DNA of 38,391 nucleotides from Kiritimatiellia bacterium (GCA_007136425.1 SLGY01000135.1:1-38391), one strand, 5' to 3'. Shown: positions 1 to 7,976, counted from the first letter of the stretch. Notes: a model not told the origin generated them from the letters alone. Numbers and translations: made by a program.

Positions 1-223
1 CGGTCACACCATAGGCCCAACCCGGCGTAATTTCCCAGCGGTCCAGACCTCGCTGGTCCTCGTCGGGCACCATATAGTCATACTGCAGATACACCAACGA
101 TTCCCCGCGAGCCGGGGTCGTGTAGCTTTCCAGTTCGATATATTCCATGGCGTGATGGGCGTTGGCGACGCCGGCCGCCAGGGTCAGGGCCATGACGCCG
201 GCATACAGCTTCTTGCATGTCAT
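1..223 (-). CDS. Secreted protein with His-His mature N-terminus, partial (3' end outside window)
   Basis: Only the first 74 codons are present; the gene runs off the left edge. The start is ATG at 223-221 and overlaps the nikR stop codon as ATGA, preceded by an AAAGGAGC Shine-Dalgarno sequence, so translation is probably coupled to nikR. Residues 1-22 form a clear signal peptide (basic MTCKK, hydrophobic core, cleavage after VANA), leaving a mature protein starting His-His-Ala-Met. The visible mature part is rich in aromatic and acidic residues (YLQYDYMVPDEDQ, WEITPGWAYG), with alternating hydrophobic residues as in an outer-membrane beta-barrel. I do not recognise the family. Co-transcription behind a nickel regulator and the exposed N-terminal histidines suggest a role with a metal, perhaps nickel, outside the cytoplasm; this is inference. 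Confidence 0.7.
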   Translation of the reverse strand, partial: MTCKKLYAGVMALTLAAGVANAHHAMEYIELESYTTPARGESLVYLQYDYMVPDEDQRGLDRWEITPGWAYGVT

Positions 224-648
224 TGTTTCTGCTCCTTTCGGGTTGTAGTTACCGTCAGCTTGGCGTGTTGCACCCCCTTCACCGTAGCCAGCGCATCCGC
301 CAATCGGTGAATGCGGGCACTGCGCCCGCGCACCGCAATGACCTCCATGCAATGGTGATGATCCAGGTGCACATGCATGACCGCTATGACCAACCCCTCA
401 TGGTCGTGTTGGATATCGGTAAGCCGGGCCTGCAAATCCCGTTTATGATGGTCGTAGACCAGGGTAATTGTGCCAGCAATCGGTTCCTGTCCCCGGCGCG
501 CCTCATGCGCAACCAAACCGGCTTCCACCAAATCCGCCACGGCCCGGGATCGGTTGGCATACCCCTTTCTCCTCACCAACGCATCCAGCCGCTTCAACAA
601 CGCGCGCGGCATAGTCAGACTTAATCTCGTGAATGTATCCCCGGCCAT
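220..648 (-). CDS. nikR: Nickel-responsive transcriptional regulator NikR
   Basis: A 142-residue protein with the two NikR domains: an N-terminal ribbon-helix-helix DNA-binding domain (FTRLSLTMP strand, residues 6-14, then two helices) and a C-terminal ACT-like nickel-binding domain. The high-affinity nickel ligands of E. coli NikR (His76, His87, His89, Cys95) align with His81, His92, His94 and Cys100 in the segment MHVHLDHHHC. NikR tetramers repress target promoters when nickel is bound. The ATG at 648 is chosen over an upstream TTG at 684 because GAAAGGT lies at good spacing before it and the TTG sits inside the operator/promoter region. The stop overlaps the start of the downstream secreted-protein gene. 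The operator at 653-680 implies autoregulation. Confidence 0.93.
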   Translation of the reverse strand: MAGDTFTRLSLTMPRALLKRLDALVRRKGYANRSRAVADLVEAGLVAHEARRGQEPIAGTITLVYDHHKRDLQARLTDIQHDHEGLVIAVMHVHLDHHHCMEVIAVRGRSARIHRLADALATVKGVQHAKLTVTTTRKEQKQ

Positions 649-652
649 AGCA

Positions 653-680
653 GTATTACCTTTCTTATTTTTTGTAATAC
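653..680. promoter_or_regulatory. NikR operator, GTATTA-N16-TAATAC
   Basis: A perfect 6-bp inverted repeat, GTATTA (653-658) and TAATAC (675-680), separated by exactly 16 bases; the symmetry extends one base further inward (GTATTAC/GTAATAC). The E. coli NikR site is GTATGA-N16-TCATAC, so spacing and most half-site bases agree. It ends four bases before the nikR ATG, covers the nikR ribosome-binding site and should lie at or just after the transcription start, as expected for autorepression. Confidence 0.82.
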
Positions 681-684
681 TCAA

Positions 685-714
685 TGCTTACCGCATCCGC
701 CCGCACGCGGTCAA
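685..714 (-). promoter_or_regulatory. Putative nikR promoter
   Basis: On the minus strand TTGACC (714-709) is followed after 18 bases by TAAGCA (690-685). The predicted start of transcription, near 678, falls inside the NikR operator, which fits repression by promoter occlusion. The -10 box is weak, so this is only moderately supported. Confidence 0.45.
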
Positions 715-877
715 GCAGCTTTCTTTTCCAATCGGCCGGCCGAACGCGCGCCCGGGCATCAGATCGTTCGGCGCTTGAAATTCGTGTCAGACATGGATAA
801 ACCATGGCATCCCTTGAAGAACACCTTGTATACATCCGGGGATGAGGGCTATAAGCAGGTCGTACGTGGCTTGAAAT

Positions 878-1981
878 ATGCGCAACTCTACTCCATTCGA
901 AAAACCGGCGGGCGCGGACGCCGCCCCATCTCCGGCAACGGCCGATCCCCTGGTCGACGTGCCGGACGGCCTGCCCGTTTGCCGTTTTATTTTCCGGAAC
1001 TATCACCATTTCAATGCGCGCGTCTTGCGCCACGCGCTTGTGTCCTACTGGCGGCACCTGGAACAGGGCGGGAAGATGTTCTGGAGTATCGCCGGGGCCA
1101 TGTCCTCCGCTCAGCTCGGAATATCGCTCGCACCGGCCATCCGGGCGGGCTTGATTCACGGGATATCCACGACCGGAGCCAACCTGGAGGAGTCCCTGTT
1201 TCGCTTGGTCGCGCACGATCACTACAGGGACTTTCCCGAATACCGATATTTCTCGAAAGACGATGATACCCGCCTCTTGGAAGCCGGCTTCTGCAGGGTA
1301 ACCGATACGAGCATCCCGGAAGACGAAGCGTTTCGGGCCGTCGAGAAAATCGTCGTCCCTCTCTGGGAATCCGCCGATTGGGAAGGACGCCGCCACTTCT
1401 GGCACGAGTATTTTTATGAGTTGATGCATCACATCGACCCCAGCCAGTATCAGGGCGATCCTTCGAGCTGTTGGCTGCTCGCCGCCGCGGAACGCGGACT
1501 GCCGATGGTCGTTCCGGGATATGAGGATTCAACGTTCGGCAATATCTTCGCTTCCCATGTGAAAAAAGGCGAAGTCTCGGCTTCCATCGCGAAATCCGGG
1601 ATCGAGTACATGGTTGATTTCTATGACCGTTATCGGGCCTTGGCGGATGGACCCGGCGTCGGGTTTTTCCAGATCGGCGGGGGCATTGCCGGCGATTTCC
1701 CGATCTGCGTGGTGCCCTCGATCCGGCAAGACCTGAAGGAACCGGCGCCGACATGGGCTTATTACTGTCAGATCTCAGACTCAACGACGTCGTACGGTTC
1801 CTATTCCGGCGCCACGCCGAACGAAAAGATTACCTGGGACAAGCTCACCAAGGACACGCCGATGTTTGTGATCGAATCCGATGCAACGCTGGTGGTTCCT
1901 CTGCTCCTCAACGCATTACTTGAATGCCGGAAGGAACCGCGCCAGGCACAAGCACTATTTCAACAGTATCATCCGGCCTGA
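878..1981 (+). CDS. Deoxyhypusine synthase-like protein (bacterial DHS family)
   Basis: A 367-residue member of the deoxyhypusine synthase fold, an NAD-dependent spermidine-cleaving family. The catalytic region SGATPNEKITWDKL (310-323) aligns with human SGARPDEAVSWGKI and keeps the human Glu323, Trp327 and Lys329 equivalents as Glu316, Trp320 and Lys322. The NAD-loop motif STTGANLEES (97-106) is also present. The glycine turn reads GGGIAGDFPIC (267-277) where the eukaryotic enzyme has GGGVVKHH, so the substrate-site histidine (human His288) is absent. Bacteria have no eIF5A; bacterial homologues have been linked to polyamine synthesis such as homospermidine, so that is the more likely activity. 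The ATG has only a weak upstream ribosome site. It heads a likely three-gene unit with the epimerase and transporter genes downstream. Confidence 0.85.
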   Translation: MRNSTPFEKPAGADAAPSPATADPLVDVPDGLPVCRFIFRNYHHFNARVLRHALVSYWRHLEQGGKMFWSIAGAMSSAQLGISLAPAIRAGLIHGISTTGANLEESLFRLVAHDHYRDFPEYRYFSKDDDTRLLEAGFCRVTDTSIPEDEAFRAVEKIVVPLWESADWEGRRHFWHEYFYELMHHIDPSQYQGDPSSCWLLAAAERGLPMVVPGYEDSTFGNIFASHVKKGEVSASIAKSGIEYMVDFYDRYRALADGPGVGFFQIGGGIAGDFPICVVPSIRQDLKEPAPTWAYYCQISDSTTSYGSYSGATPNEKITWDKLTKDTPMFVIESDATLVVPLLLNALLECRKEPRQAQALFQQYHPA

Positions 1982-2037
1982 AGACATGACCTCCTTTGGA
2001 ACGCCGGGACGTTAAGCATCAAAAGAAGGAATCTACC

Positions 2038-3081
2038 ATGACACAACACTACCTGATTACCGGTGGCGCGGGCTTTCTGGGCATCAACCTGATACGGCAT
2101 CTTCTGCCCAGAGGCGCAAAGATAACATCACTCGATTTCGCCGAATTCGATTATCCCGATGTGCAGAATGAAATAACCATTGTACGCGGTGATATCCGCC
2201 AGCCCGAAGACGTGCGCAAGGCGATGGAGGGCGTCGACATCGTCGTGCACGCGGCCGCGGCATTGCCGCTTTACAAGCCGCGCGATATCTTCTCCACGGA
2301 TGTGGACGGGACCCGTACCGTGCTGGAAGAAGCCGTGCGCGCCAACGTCCATCGCGTCATTCATGTCTCCTCCACGGCCGTGTACGGCGTGCCGGATCAT
2401 CATCCCCTGCTCGAAACGGACCCGATGCACGGGGTCGGCCCCTACGGCGAAGCGAAAGTCGCCGCGGAAAAGCTCTGCGAAGAGTATCGGGCCCAAGGCT
2501 TGTGCCTGCCGATCCTGCGCCCGAAATCGTTCATCGGCCCAGAACGTCTCGGTGTCTTTGCCATGCTGTATGAGTGGGCCAGCGAAGGACGCAATTTCCC
2601 GATCCTCGGCTCCGGGAACAACCTCTACCAGTATCTCGACGTCGAAGATCTATGCGAAGTCATCTGGCTTTGCTCCACGCTGCCGGAAGAGCGCGTGAAC
2701 GATACGTTCAATATCGGCGCCGCAGAATACGGGACCACCCGCAGCGATTTCCAGGCCGTGCTCGACGAGGCGGGATTCGGAAAACGGATCGTATCCATTC
2801 CCGAGCGACCGGCCATACTCGCGCTGCGCCTGCTTGAAGCACTGCGTCTGTCACCGCTTTACAAGTGGATCTACGAAACCGTCGGCAAAGAATCCTTTGT
2901 GTCCATTGAGAAGGCGCAGCAGAAGCTGGGTTACAAGCCGAAGTATTCCAATGTCGATTCGTTATTGAGGAATTATCACTGGTACATGGAGCACCGGGAT
3001 GAGTTCCGTAACGGCGGGGGGGTCACCCATCGAACCCCGTGGGCGCAAGGCGCCTTGCGACTGCTCAAAGCGTTCTTCTAA
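2038..3081 (+). CDS. NAD-dependent epimerase/dehydratase (extended SDR)
   Basis: A 347-residue extended short-chain dehydrogenase/reductase. The Rossmann nucleotide motif is TGGAGFLG (8-15), the catalytic serine region is SST (111-113), and Tyr136 and Lys140 form the YxxxK motif in YGEAK. These place it with nucleotide-sugar epimerases and related 3-beta-HSD-like enzymes; the substrate cannot be read from the sequence. The ATG at 2038 is preferred to an in-frame GTG/TTG-type extension from 1996 because AAGGA lies seven bases before it and the glycine motif then falls at the usual position. The C-terminal 25 residues are basic and amphipathic (ending RLLKAFF) and may touch the membrane. It follows the DHS-like gene by 56 bases and precedes the transporter by 6. 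Confidence 0.85.
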   Translation: MTQHYLITGGAGFLGINLIRHLLPRGAKITSLDFAEFDYPDVQNEITIVRGDIRQPEDVRKAMEGVDIVVHAAAALPLYKPRDIFSTDVDGTRTVLEEAVRANVHRVIHVSSTAVYGVPDHHPLLETDPMHGVGPYGEAKVAAEKLCEEYRAQGLCLPILRPKSFIGPERLGVFAMLYEWASEGRNFPILGSGNNLYQYLDVEDLCEVIWLCSTLPEERVNDTFNIGAAEYGTTRSDFQAVLDEAGFGKRIVSIPERPAILALRLLEALRLSPLYKWIYETVGKESFVSIEKAQQKLGYKPKYSNVDSLLRNYHWYMEHRDEFRNGGGVTHRTPWAQGALRLLKAFF

Positions 3082-3087
3082 TTCCGT

Positions 3088-5289
3088 ATGACCCGCGACA
3101 AGGATACGGCACAGGCCGAACCGCGTAAATTCAGCGCCTTCGGCGGCGTCTTCACACCCAGTGTGCTGACGATCCTTGGCGTGATCATGTTCCTGCGGTA
3201 CGCCGATGTCGTGGGCTATGCGGGGTTGTGGAATGCCCTGCTTATTCTGGCCATGGCCAAAATGATCTCGCTGATCACGGGTCTATCCCTTTCCTCCATC
3301 GCCACCAACATGAGCGTAAAAGGGGGCGGCGCCTACTACCTGATCAGTCGCAGTCTGGGCGTGGAATTCGGCGGCGTCATTGCGGTGTTCTTTTATGTGG
3401 CCCAAGCCGTGGTTGTCGCGCTTTATGTGGTCGGTTTTACGGAGGCCCTGTTCTTTGCCTTTCCCGATATCGCGCTCTCCTTTAGGACGGTCGCCACCTT
3501 GACGAATATCGCGGTCTTCCTCTGCGTTTATATCGGCGCCGGCTGGACCATTCGCATTCAGTACGGCATTCTGGCCGTCCTGCTGCTGTCCATTGCTTCC
3601 TTCTTCATCGGGGGCGCCGGCCACTTTTCGATGGACAACCTGCAAGCCAATCTGGCCCCGAACTGGACCTCGGAATATTCCTTTTTCGTCGTATTCGCGC
3701 TTTTCTTCCCGGCCGTCACAGGCATCATGTCGGGCGTCAACATGTCGGGCGATCTGAAGGATCCCAGTCGCGCCATTCCCGCAGGGACCTTCGCGGCCAT
3801 CCTTTTTTCCGCGCTCATCTATATCGGCATCGCGTTCCTTTTGGCGGGCGGGAAGACGCAGGCCGAGTTGGTCGGCGGCGGATTTGTCATGAAAGAGTAT
3901 GCGTATTCGCCGGCGTTGGTATACGCCGGAGTGATCAGCGCCACGCTTTCGTCGGCCCTGGCCAGCATGATGGGCGCCCCGCGCATCCTGCAGGCCTTTG
4001 CCCGGGACGACATCTTCCGTCCACTCCGCTGGTTTGGTGTCGGCAGCGGAAGCAGGGGGGAACCGCGTCGTGCCATCGTGCTCACCTTTATCATTGCCCA
4101 GGCCGGGGTCTGGGCGGGGGACCTGAACACCATTGCGCCCGTTATCACCATGTTCTTTCTGATGACGTACGGCACGACCAACCTCGCCTGCTTTTATGAG
4201 GGCCGCTCGAAGAACCCGAGTTTTCGGCCGACGTTTCGCTACAATCATTGGTCCCTTGCCCTCGCGGGCGCCGTCGGCTGCCTGGGCGTCATGTTTCTCA
4301 TCAATGCGCTCTGGGCCGCCGTGGCCATCGTTCTGGCCGCGCTCTTGTACCTGCTCATCGCGCGCGCAAAGATCCTTGTAAAATGGGGGGATGTGGGCAG
4401 CGGCCTGGCCTATCAACATGCGCGCAAGGCGTTACTGCGCCTCGAACAGGAACACTATCATCCCAAGAACTGGCGTCCGTCCATTCTCGCCTTATGCGGC
4501 GGGGCGTTCAATCGTTTGCATTTATCCCAGTACGCCTGCTGGTTTGCCGGGGATACCGGCATTGTTTCCATCGGACAATTCATTCGCGGCGACCTTGCCG
4601 CCCTGCTGGACCGGCGCCGGGAAGCGGAGACGATTCTGCGCAAATTCATTCTCAGCGAAGCACTCTCTGCATTTCCCGTGGTTGTCGTGGAAGAGAACAT
4701 GCATGCGGCGCTCCAAGCCCTGCTCCAAAGCCACGGACTCGGCGGCATGCGGCCCAACACCGTCCTGATCGGCTGGAGCGAGGATCCGGAGAAGGCCGAA
4801 TTGTTTGTCGATACCTTGAGCATAGCCAAACGCATGAAACGCAGCCTCGTTGTCGTGGCCTGCGAAGAAGACGAAGAAAAGGCGCACATACCGAACGGAG
4901 CCATCAACATCTGGTGGACGTCCGCCGAAAACGGGCCCCTGATGCTGCTTCTGGCCTACCTGCTCAAACAGAACCCCGAATGGCGCGAGCTGCCCTTGCG
5001 CGTGCTTCGGACCGTCCCGCCCAAGGCTGACGTGGAAAATGTGGAAAAGGAAATGCACGCGCTGCTTCAGACCGCCCGTATCGCGGCGGAAACGGTCATT
5101 CTACCCACCGAATCACCGCGGGACGCCGTCCGGGAAGCCATGGCGCCATCCGCCGTCCTGTTCACCGGTTTCACGCCCACCGAGGACGATCCGTTGGGCG
5201 GCATGCTTCCCGGCTTGCAGGAAACGGTCAATCTACCGGGCGACGTCATTCTGGTGTACAACGCCGGCGATGTGTCGCTGGACGCATAA
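3088..5289 (+). CDS. APC-superfamily transporter, SLC12 (cation-chloride cotransporter)-like
   Basis: A 733-residue membrane protein. About residues 20-430 hold roughly twelve hydrophobic segments starting GGVFTPSVLTILGVIMFLR, with the family signature VKGGGAYYLISRSLG near residues 73-87; this opening is typical of SLC12-type and related APC permeases. The remaining ~300 residues form a soluble domain resembling the cytosolic C-terminal domain of cation-chloride cotransporters. The likely role is secondary transport of ions or of organic cations or amino acids; the substrate is not readable. It begins six bases after the epimerase stop and is followed by a strong intrinsic terminator, so it is the last gene of its unit. 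Because a DHS-like enzyme heads that unit, a polyamine substrate is an attractive but untested idea. Confidence 0.8.
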   Translation: MTRDKDTAQAEPRKFSAFGGVFTPSVLTILGVIMFLRYADVVGYAGLWNALLILAMAKMISLITGLSLSSIATNMSVKGGGAYYLISRSLGVEFGGVIAVFFYVAQAVVVALYVVGFTEALFFAFPDIALSFRTVATLTNIAVFLCVYIGAGWTIRIQYGILAVLLLSIASFFIGGAGHFSMDNLQANLAPNWTSEYSFFVVFALFFPAVTGIMSGVNMSGDLKDPSRAIPAGTFAAILFSALIYIGIAFLLAGGKTQAELVGGGFVMKEYAYSPALVYAGVISATLSSALASMMGAPRILQAFARDDIFRPLRWFGVGSGSRGEPRRAIVLTFIIAQAGVWAGDLNTIAPVITMFFLMTYGTTNLACFYEGRSKNPSFRPTFRYNHWSLALAGAVGCLGVMFLINALWAAVAIVLAALLYLLIARAKILVKWGDVGSGLAYQHARKALLRLEQEHYHPKNWRPSILALCGGAFNRLHLSQYACWFAGDTGIVSIGQFIRGDLAALLDRRREAETILRKFILSEALSAFPVVVVEENMHAALQALLQSHGLGGMRPNTVLIGWSEDPEKAELFVDTLSIAKRMKRSLVVVACEEDEEKAHIPNGAINIWWTSAENGPLMLLLAYLLKQNPEWRELPLRVLRTVPPKADVENVEKEMHALLQTARIAAETVILPTESPRDAVREAMAPSAVLFTGFTPTEDDPLGGMLPGLQETVNLPGDVILVYNAGDVSLDA

Positions 5290-5332
5290 CCCTCGTTGCT
5301 CACTCCCGGCGGGCGTTCTTCTCGCATCTCAT

Positions 5333-5378
5333 GCCCCCCGCCCTTTCGTCGCGGAGACGCAAGGGCGCGGGGCGTTTT
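5333..5378 (+). terminator. Rho-independent terminator after the transporter gene
   Basis: Two long complementary arms, from GCCCC at 5333 through CGTC at 5350 and from GACGC at 5356 through GGGGC, enclose a GCGGA loop and are followed by GTTTT. The stem is about 17 bp with small mismatches. It separates the DHS/epimerase/transporter unit from the arsenic island. Confidence 0.8.
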
Positions 5379-5439
5379 GATGAGAAAAGCGATCAAACGC
5401 GACACGCACATCCGACACAAAGAATGCCCGTATTGCTTG

Positions 5440-5463
5440 TTGCATTATTGCGCAATTATGCAA
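5440..5463. promoter_or_regulatory. ArsR-type operator upstream of arsR1
   Basis: A 24-bp near-perfect palindrome, TTGCAT-N-ATTGCGCAAT-N-ATGCAA, broken at only two symmetric positions, ends 10 bases before the arsR1 start codon. ArsR/SmtB dimers bind such AT-flanked dyads over the promoter. No Shine-Dalgarno sequence lies between it and the ATG, so the transcript may be leaderless or nearly so. Confidence 0.7.
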
Positions 5464-5473
5464 TATTTGCCGC

Positions 5474-5797
5474 ATGAGAAGGAAGCCGACCGAACAGCAA
5501 TACGAAGCGCGCGCGTGCGTGATGAAGGCCCTGGCGCATCCTGATCGATTGAAGATCATCGATGTATTGAGCAGGAAGGAGCGCTGTCTGTGCGAATTGG
5601 AGCCGCTCTTCAGGACGGATAAATCCACGCTGTCCCGCCATATCAGCGCGCTGCGCAACGCAGGCATCGTCCGTGAACGACGCGAAGGGGTCCGCGTCTA
5701 CCTCACCCTGGCCACACCCTGTATCCTGAATATCTTCGACTGCACGATGAAGGTCATTCAGGCCGATACCAAACGGAAACAGGAATGGAAGAAATGA
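5474..5797 (+). CDS. arsR: ArsR/SmtB-family metalloregulator (arsR1)
   Basis: A 107-residue winged-helix repressor. The ALAHPDRLKIIDVL helix (19-32) and the ERCLCELEPL segment with Cys38 and Cys40 match the ELCVCEL metal box of As(III)/Sb(III)-sensing ArsR proteins. The recognition helix is TDKSTLSRHISALRNAGIV (48-66). Arsenite binding to the Cys pair, with Cys15 a possible third ligand, should release the operator at 5440-5463. The stop overlaps the permease start by four bases (ATGA), so the two genes are translationally coupled. Confidence 0.92.
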   Translation: MRRKPTEQQYEARACVMKALAHPDRLKIIDVLSRKERCLCELEPLFRTDKSTLSRHISALRNAGIVRERREGVRVYLTLATPCILNIFDCTMKVIQADTKRKQEWKK

Positions 5798-7170
5798 ACC
5801 GGGAATTCAAAATCCTTGCCGGTCTGGTCGGTGCGTTCCTTGCCGCCTATTTCCTGCCTGTAGACACGCCCCGCTTTCAAGACGCGGTACTGGAGTCGCT
5901 GGTACTGGTGCAGTGGTACGCGGAGGAACATGTGCTCCTATGTTTGGTGCCCGCCTTCTTCATCGCCGGGGCCATCGGCGTGTTTGTAAGCCAGTCGGCG
6001 GTGATGAAATATTTCGGCGCCCAGGCCAATAAGCTGCTTTCCTACAGTGTGGCCTCGGTCTCCGGCACCGTGCTGGCCGTCTGTTCCTGCACGGTCCTCC
6101 CCCTCTTCGGCGGGATCTACATGCGGGGCGCGGGTATCGGGCCGGCGACGGCCTTTCTCTATGCCGGGCCTGCGGTGAATGTGCTGGCCATCGTTCTCAC
6201 GGCCCGCGTACTGGGCGCGCCGCTCGGCATCGCGCGCACCCTGGGCGCGGTGATCTTTGCCGCCCTTATCGGCGGCCTGATGCACCTGATCTTTCTGAAA
6301 GAGGCGCGGGCCAAATCCGCTGAGGCGAAGGACCTGTATATCGAGGAGGATGAGCGCCCGGCGCGTCCGCTTTGGCAGACCACACTGTATTTCTTCAGCA
6401 TGGTGGGCGTGCTGGTGTTTGCGAACTGGGCCGCACCGACCGAACCTGTCGGGATCTGGCACGGCATCTATCAGGCCAAATGGTGGCTGGTATCCGCGTT
6501 TGCCCTGTTGATGTGCTACACGCTTTGGCGATTTCTGCAGGTCAAACGGCTGCACTTGATTGGTGCAATCATCAGCGTGGGCGTGATTGCGGCGCTGTTC
6601 CCCGGCCATCCGGTGGTGGCGTTTACTTTTGGCGCAGTGGCGTTGACGATCATGACGTTCTTCAATACGACGGAACTCAAGGAGTGGCGCAATCAAACCT
6701 GGGGCTTCGCCAAATTGATCATGCCGTTGTTGTTTTTCGGTGTCCTGGCGGCCGGTTTCTTCCTGGGCAGTCCGGGGTCGGACGACGCGGGCATCATTCC
6801 TGATCGCTGGATTCAGGCGCTGGTCGGCGATGATCCGGCGTTGTTCTGGGGGCTCGTCGGTGGAGAGGGCGCCATGCCCGCTTGGCTCGCCGCCGCATGG
6901 CCGGTCTGGACCAATTTCTTCGCCTCGATCACCGGCGCCTTGATGTACTTTGCCACCCTGACCGAAGTGCCGATCCTGCGCGGGCTGATGGACAGCGGCA
7001 TGGGGCAAGGCCCCGCCTTGGCCCTGTTGCTCGCCGGTCCGGCCGTATCCTTGCCGAACATGCTCGTGATCAATTCCATCCTCGGCCCAAAGAAGACCCT
7101 GACTTTTATGGGGCTTGTGGTGGTGATGGCGACCGTGTCGGGTTTGATTTTTGGAGTGGTGATGTCGTAG
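5794..7170 (+). CDS. arsP: ArsP/DUF318-family permease (probable organoarsenical or arsenite efflux)
   Basis: A 458-residue polytopic permease of the DUF318/ArsP type. The family hallmark is the cysteine-containing segment VCSCTVLPLFGGIYMRG with Cys97 and Cys99, followed by ATAFLYAGPAVN. A second copy of this pattern (ALALLLAGPAVSLPNM) lies near the C-terminus, indicating the internal repeat. ArsP members export trivalent organoarsenicals; others act in arsenite resistance. ATG 5794 is chosen over ATG 5785 because AGGA (5781-5784) touches the earlier ATG but lies nine bases before 5794, giving a classic ATGA overlap with arsR1. The small CPNC redox protein follows 56 bases later. Confidence 0.85.
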   Translation: MNREFKILAGLVGAFLAAYFLPVDTPRFQDAVLESLVLVQWYAEEHVLLCLVPAFFIAGAIGVFVSQSAVMKYFGAQANKLLSYSVASVSGTVLAVCSCTVLPLFGGIYMRGAGIGPATAFLYAGPAVNVLAIVLTARVLGAPLGIARTLGAVIFAALIGGLMHLIFLKEARAKSAEAKDLYIEEDERPARPLWQTTLYFFSMVGVLVFANWAAPTEPVGIWHGIYQAKWWLVSAFALLMCYTLWRFLQVKRLHLIGAIISVGVIAALFPGHPVVAFTFGAVALTIMTFFNTTELKEWRNQTWGFAKLIMPLLFFGVLAAGFFLGSPGSDDAGIIPDRWIQALVGDDPALFWGLVGGEGAMPAWLAAAWPVWTNFFASITGALMYFATLTEVPILRGLMDSGMGQGPALALLLAGPAVSLPNMLVINSILGPKKTLTFMGLVVVMATVSGLIFGVVMS

Positions 7171-7226
7171 GTGGACCATTCAACCATTCCGATATTCCAA
7201 CAAGACCACACGAAAGGACAGCGCAC

Positions 7227-7469
7227 ATGAAACAGATCAAGATTCTCGGGACCGGATGCCCGAATTGCAATTCGTTGCAGGAAAACACGCAGGCGGCCGT
7301 GGCCGCGGCGGGTGTGGAGGCGCAGATTGAAAAAGTCGAAAAAATTACAGACATCATCGGCTATGGCGTGATGACCACGCCGGCGCTGGTCATCGACGGG
7401 AAAGTCAAGAGCGCGGGGAAGGTGCTGTCACCGGAACAGATTTCCGCGTTTCTCGCGGAGAACGCATAG
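7227..7469 (+). CDS. Small redox-active disulfide (thioredoxin-like) protein
   Basis: An 80-residue thioredoxin-fold mini-protein of the MTH895-like type, with the active-site motif GCPNC (Cys11, Cys14) and the conserved cis-proline region VMTTPALVIDGK (49-60). AAAGGA lies eight bases before the ATG. Proteins of this kind commonly follow DUF318 permeases in arsenic clusters. A role in handling dithiols or in delivering or reducing arsenicals for the permease is inferred from neighbourhood only. Confidence 0.85.
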   Translation: MKQIKILGTGCPNCNSLQENTQAAVAAAGVEAQIEKVEKITDIIGYGVMTTPALVIDGKVKSAGKVLSPEQISAFLAENA

Positions 7470-7509
7470 TCCCGGCCGGTCGACTTCACGAGGAATCTCC
7501 GAACCCGGT

Positions 7510-7539
7510 TTGACACCGCCCCCCCATCGCGTCTATATT
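7510..7539 (+). promoter_or_regulatory. Sigma70-type promoter of arsR2-arsC-acr3
   Basis: A perfect -35 box TTGACA (7510-7515) is followed after 18 bases by TATATT (7534-7539). The start of transcription would be near 7546, only about nine bases before the arsR2 ATG, so the mRNA is close to leaderless. The -10 box overlaps the ATTTCG half-site of the operator. Confidence 0.72.
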
Positions 7540-7556
7540 TCGCCACATAACGAAAT
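7537..7556. promoter_or_regulatory. ArsR2 operator, ATTTCG-N8-CGAAAT
   Basis: A perfect 6-bp inverted repeat with an 8-base spacer overlaps the -10 box on one side and the first two bases of the arsR2 start codon on the other. This position would block both polymerase and, on a near-leaderless transcript, the translation start. The half-site differs from that of the arsR1 dyad, so the two regulators may not share targets. Confidence 0.65.
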
Positions 7557-7962
7557 GAAAAACGCAAACCCATCACTGAAACTGGTCATGCGGGTGACCA
7601 AGGCGCTGGCGGACAGTCAACGCGTCCGCATCATGATGCTCCTGGAAGCAGGCGAGCTGTGTGTGTGCCAGATCGTCGAGGTGTTAGGGCTGGCCCCTTC
7701 CACCACGTCCAAACACCTGTCGATTCTGGAGGACGCAAATCTGATCGCGGGCCGGAAAGCGGGGCGCTGGATGTATTACCGGCTGACGTCCGGAACCGCG
7801 GGGGCGTGGGTGCGCCCGGTCCGCCAATGGATGCAGACGGCCTTGGCGGAAGACCCGCAGGTCGCGCAAGACCTCGGGAAATTAAGACGGGTGACGGCAT
7901 GTCCACCCGATGAATTGAGAAAGAAGCAGAGGAAGGATCTTCCGGGACACCCCGCTACATAG
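7555..7962 (+). CDS. arsR: ArsR-family arsenite-responsive repressor (arsR2)
   Basis: A 135-residue winged-helix protein with the ELCVCQIVEVL metal box (Cys36, Cys38) and recognition helix APSTTSKHLSILEDANLI. The TTG at 7510 that would extend the frame is the -35 box of the promoter, so the ATG at 7555 is taken as the start. It is only about 43% identical by eye in the core to arsR1, so the two are distinct paralogues rather than a recent duplication. It precedes arsC by 14 bases and should control arsC-acr3. Confidence 0.92.
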   Translation: MKNANPSLKLVMRVTKALADSQRVRIMMLLEAGELCVCQIVEVLGLAPSTTSKHLSILEDANLIAGRKAGRWMYYRLTSGTAGAWVRPVRQWMQTALAEDPQVAQDLGKLRRVTACPPDELRKKQRKDLPGHPAT

Positions 7963-7976
7963 ACCAAGGAGCAAGG

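Noticed and set aside
3283-4419. 378-codon frame opposite the SLC12-like gene
   Set aside because: Antisense of a membrane protein gene, giving an Arg/Asp/Gly-rich product without any motif.
5938-7179. 413-codon frame opposite the ArsP-type permease
   Set aside because: His/Arg-rich antisense product with no family likeness; the permease frame on the plus strand is unambiguous.
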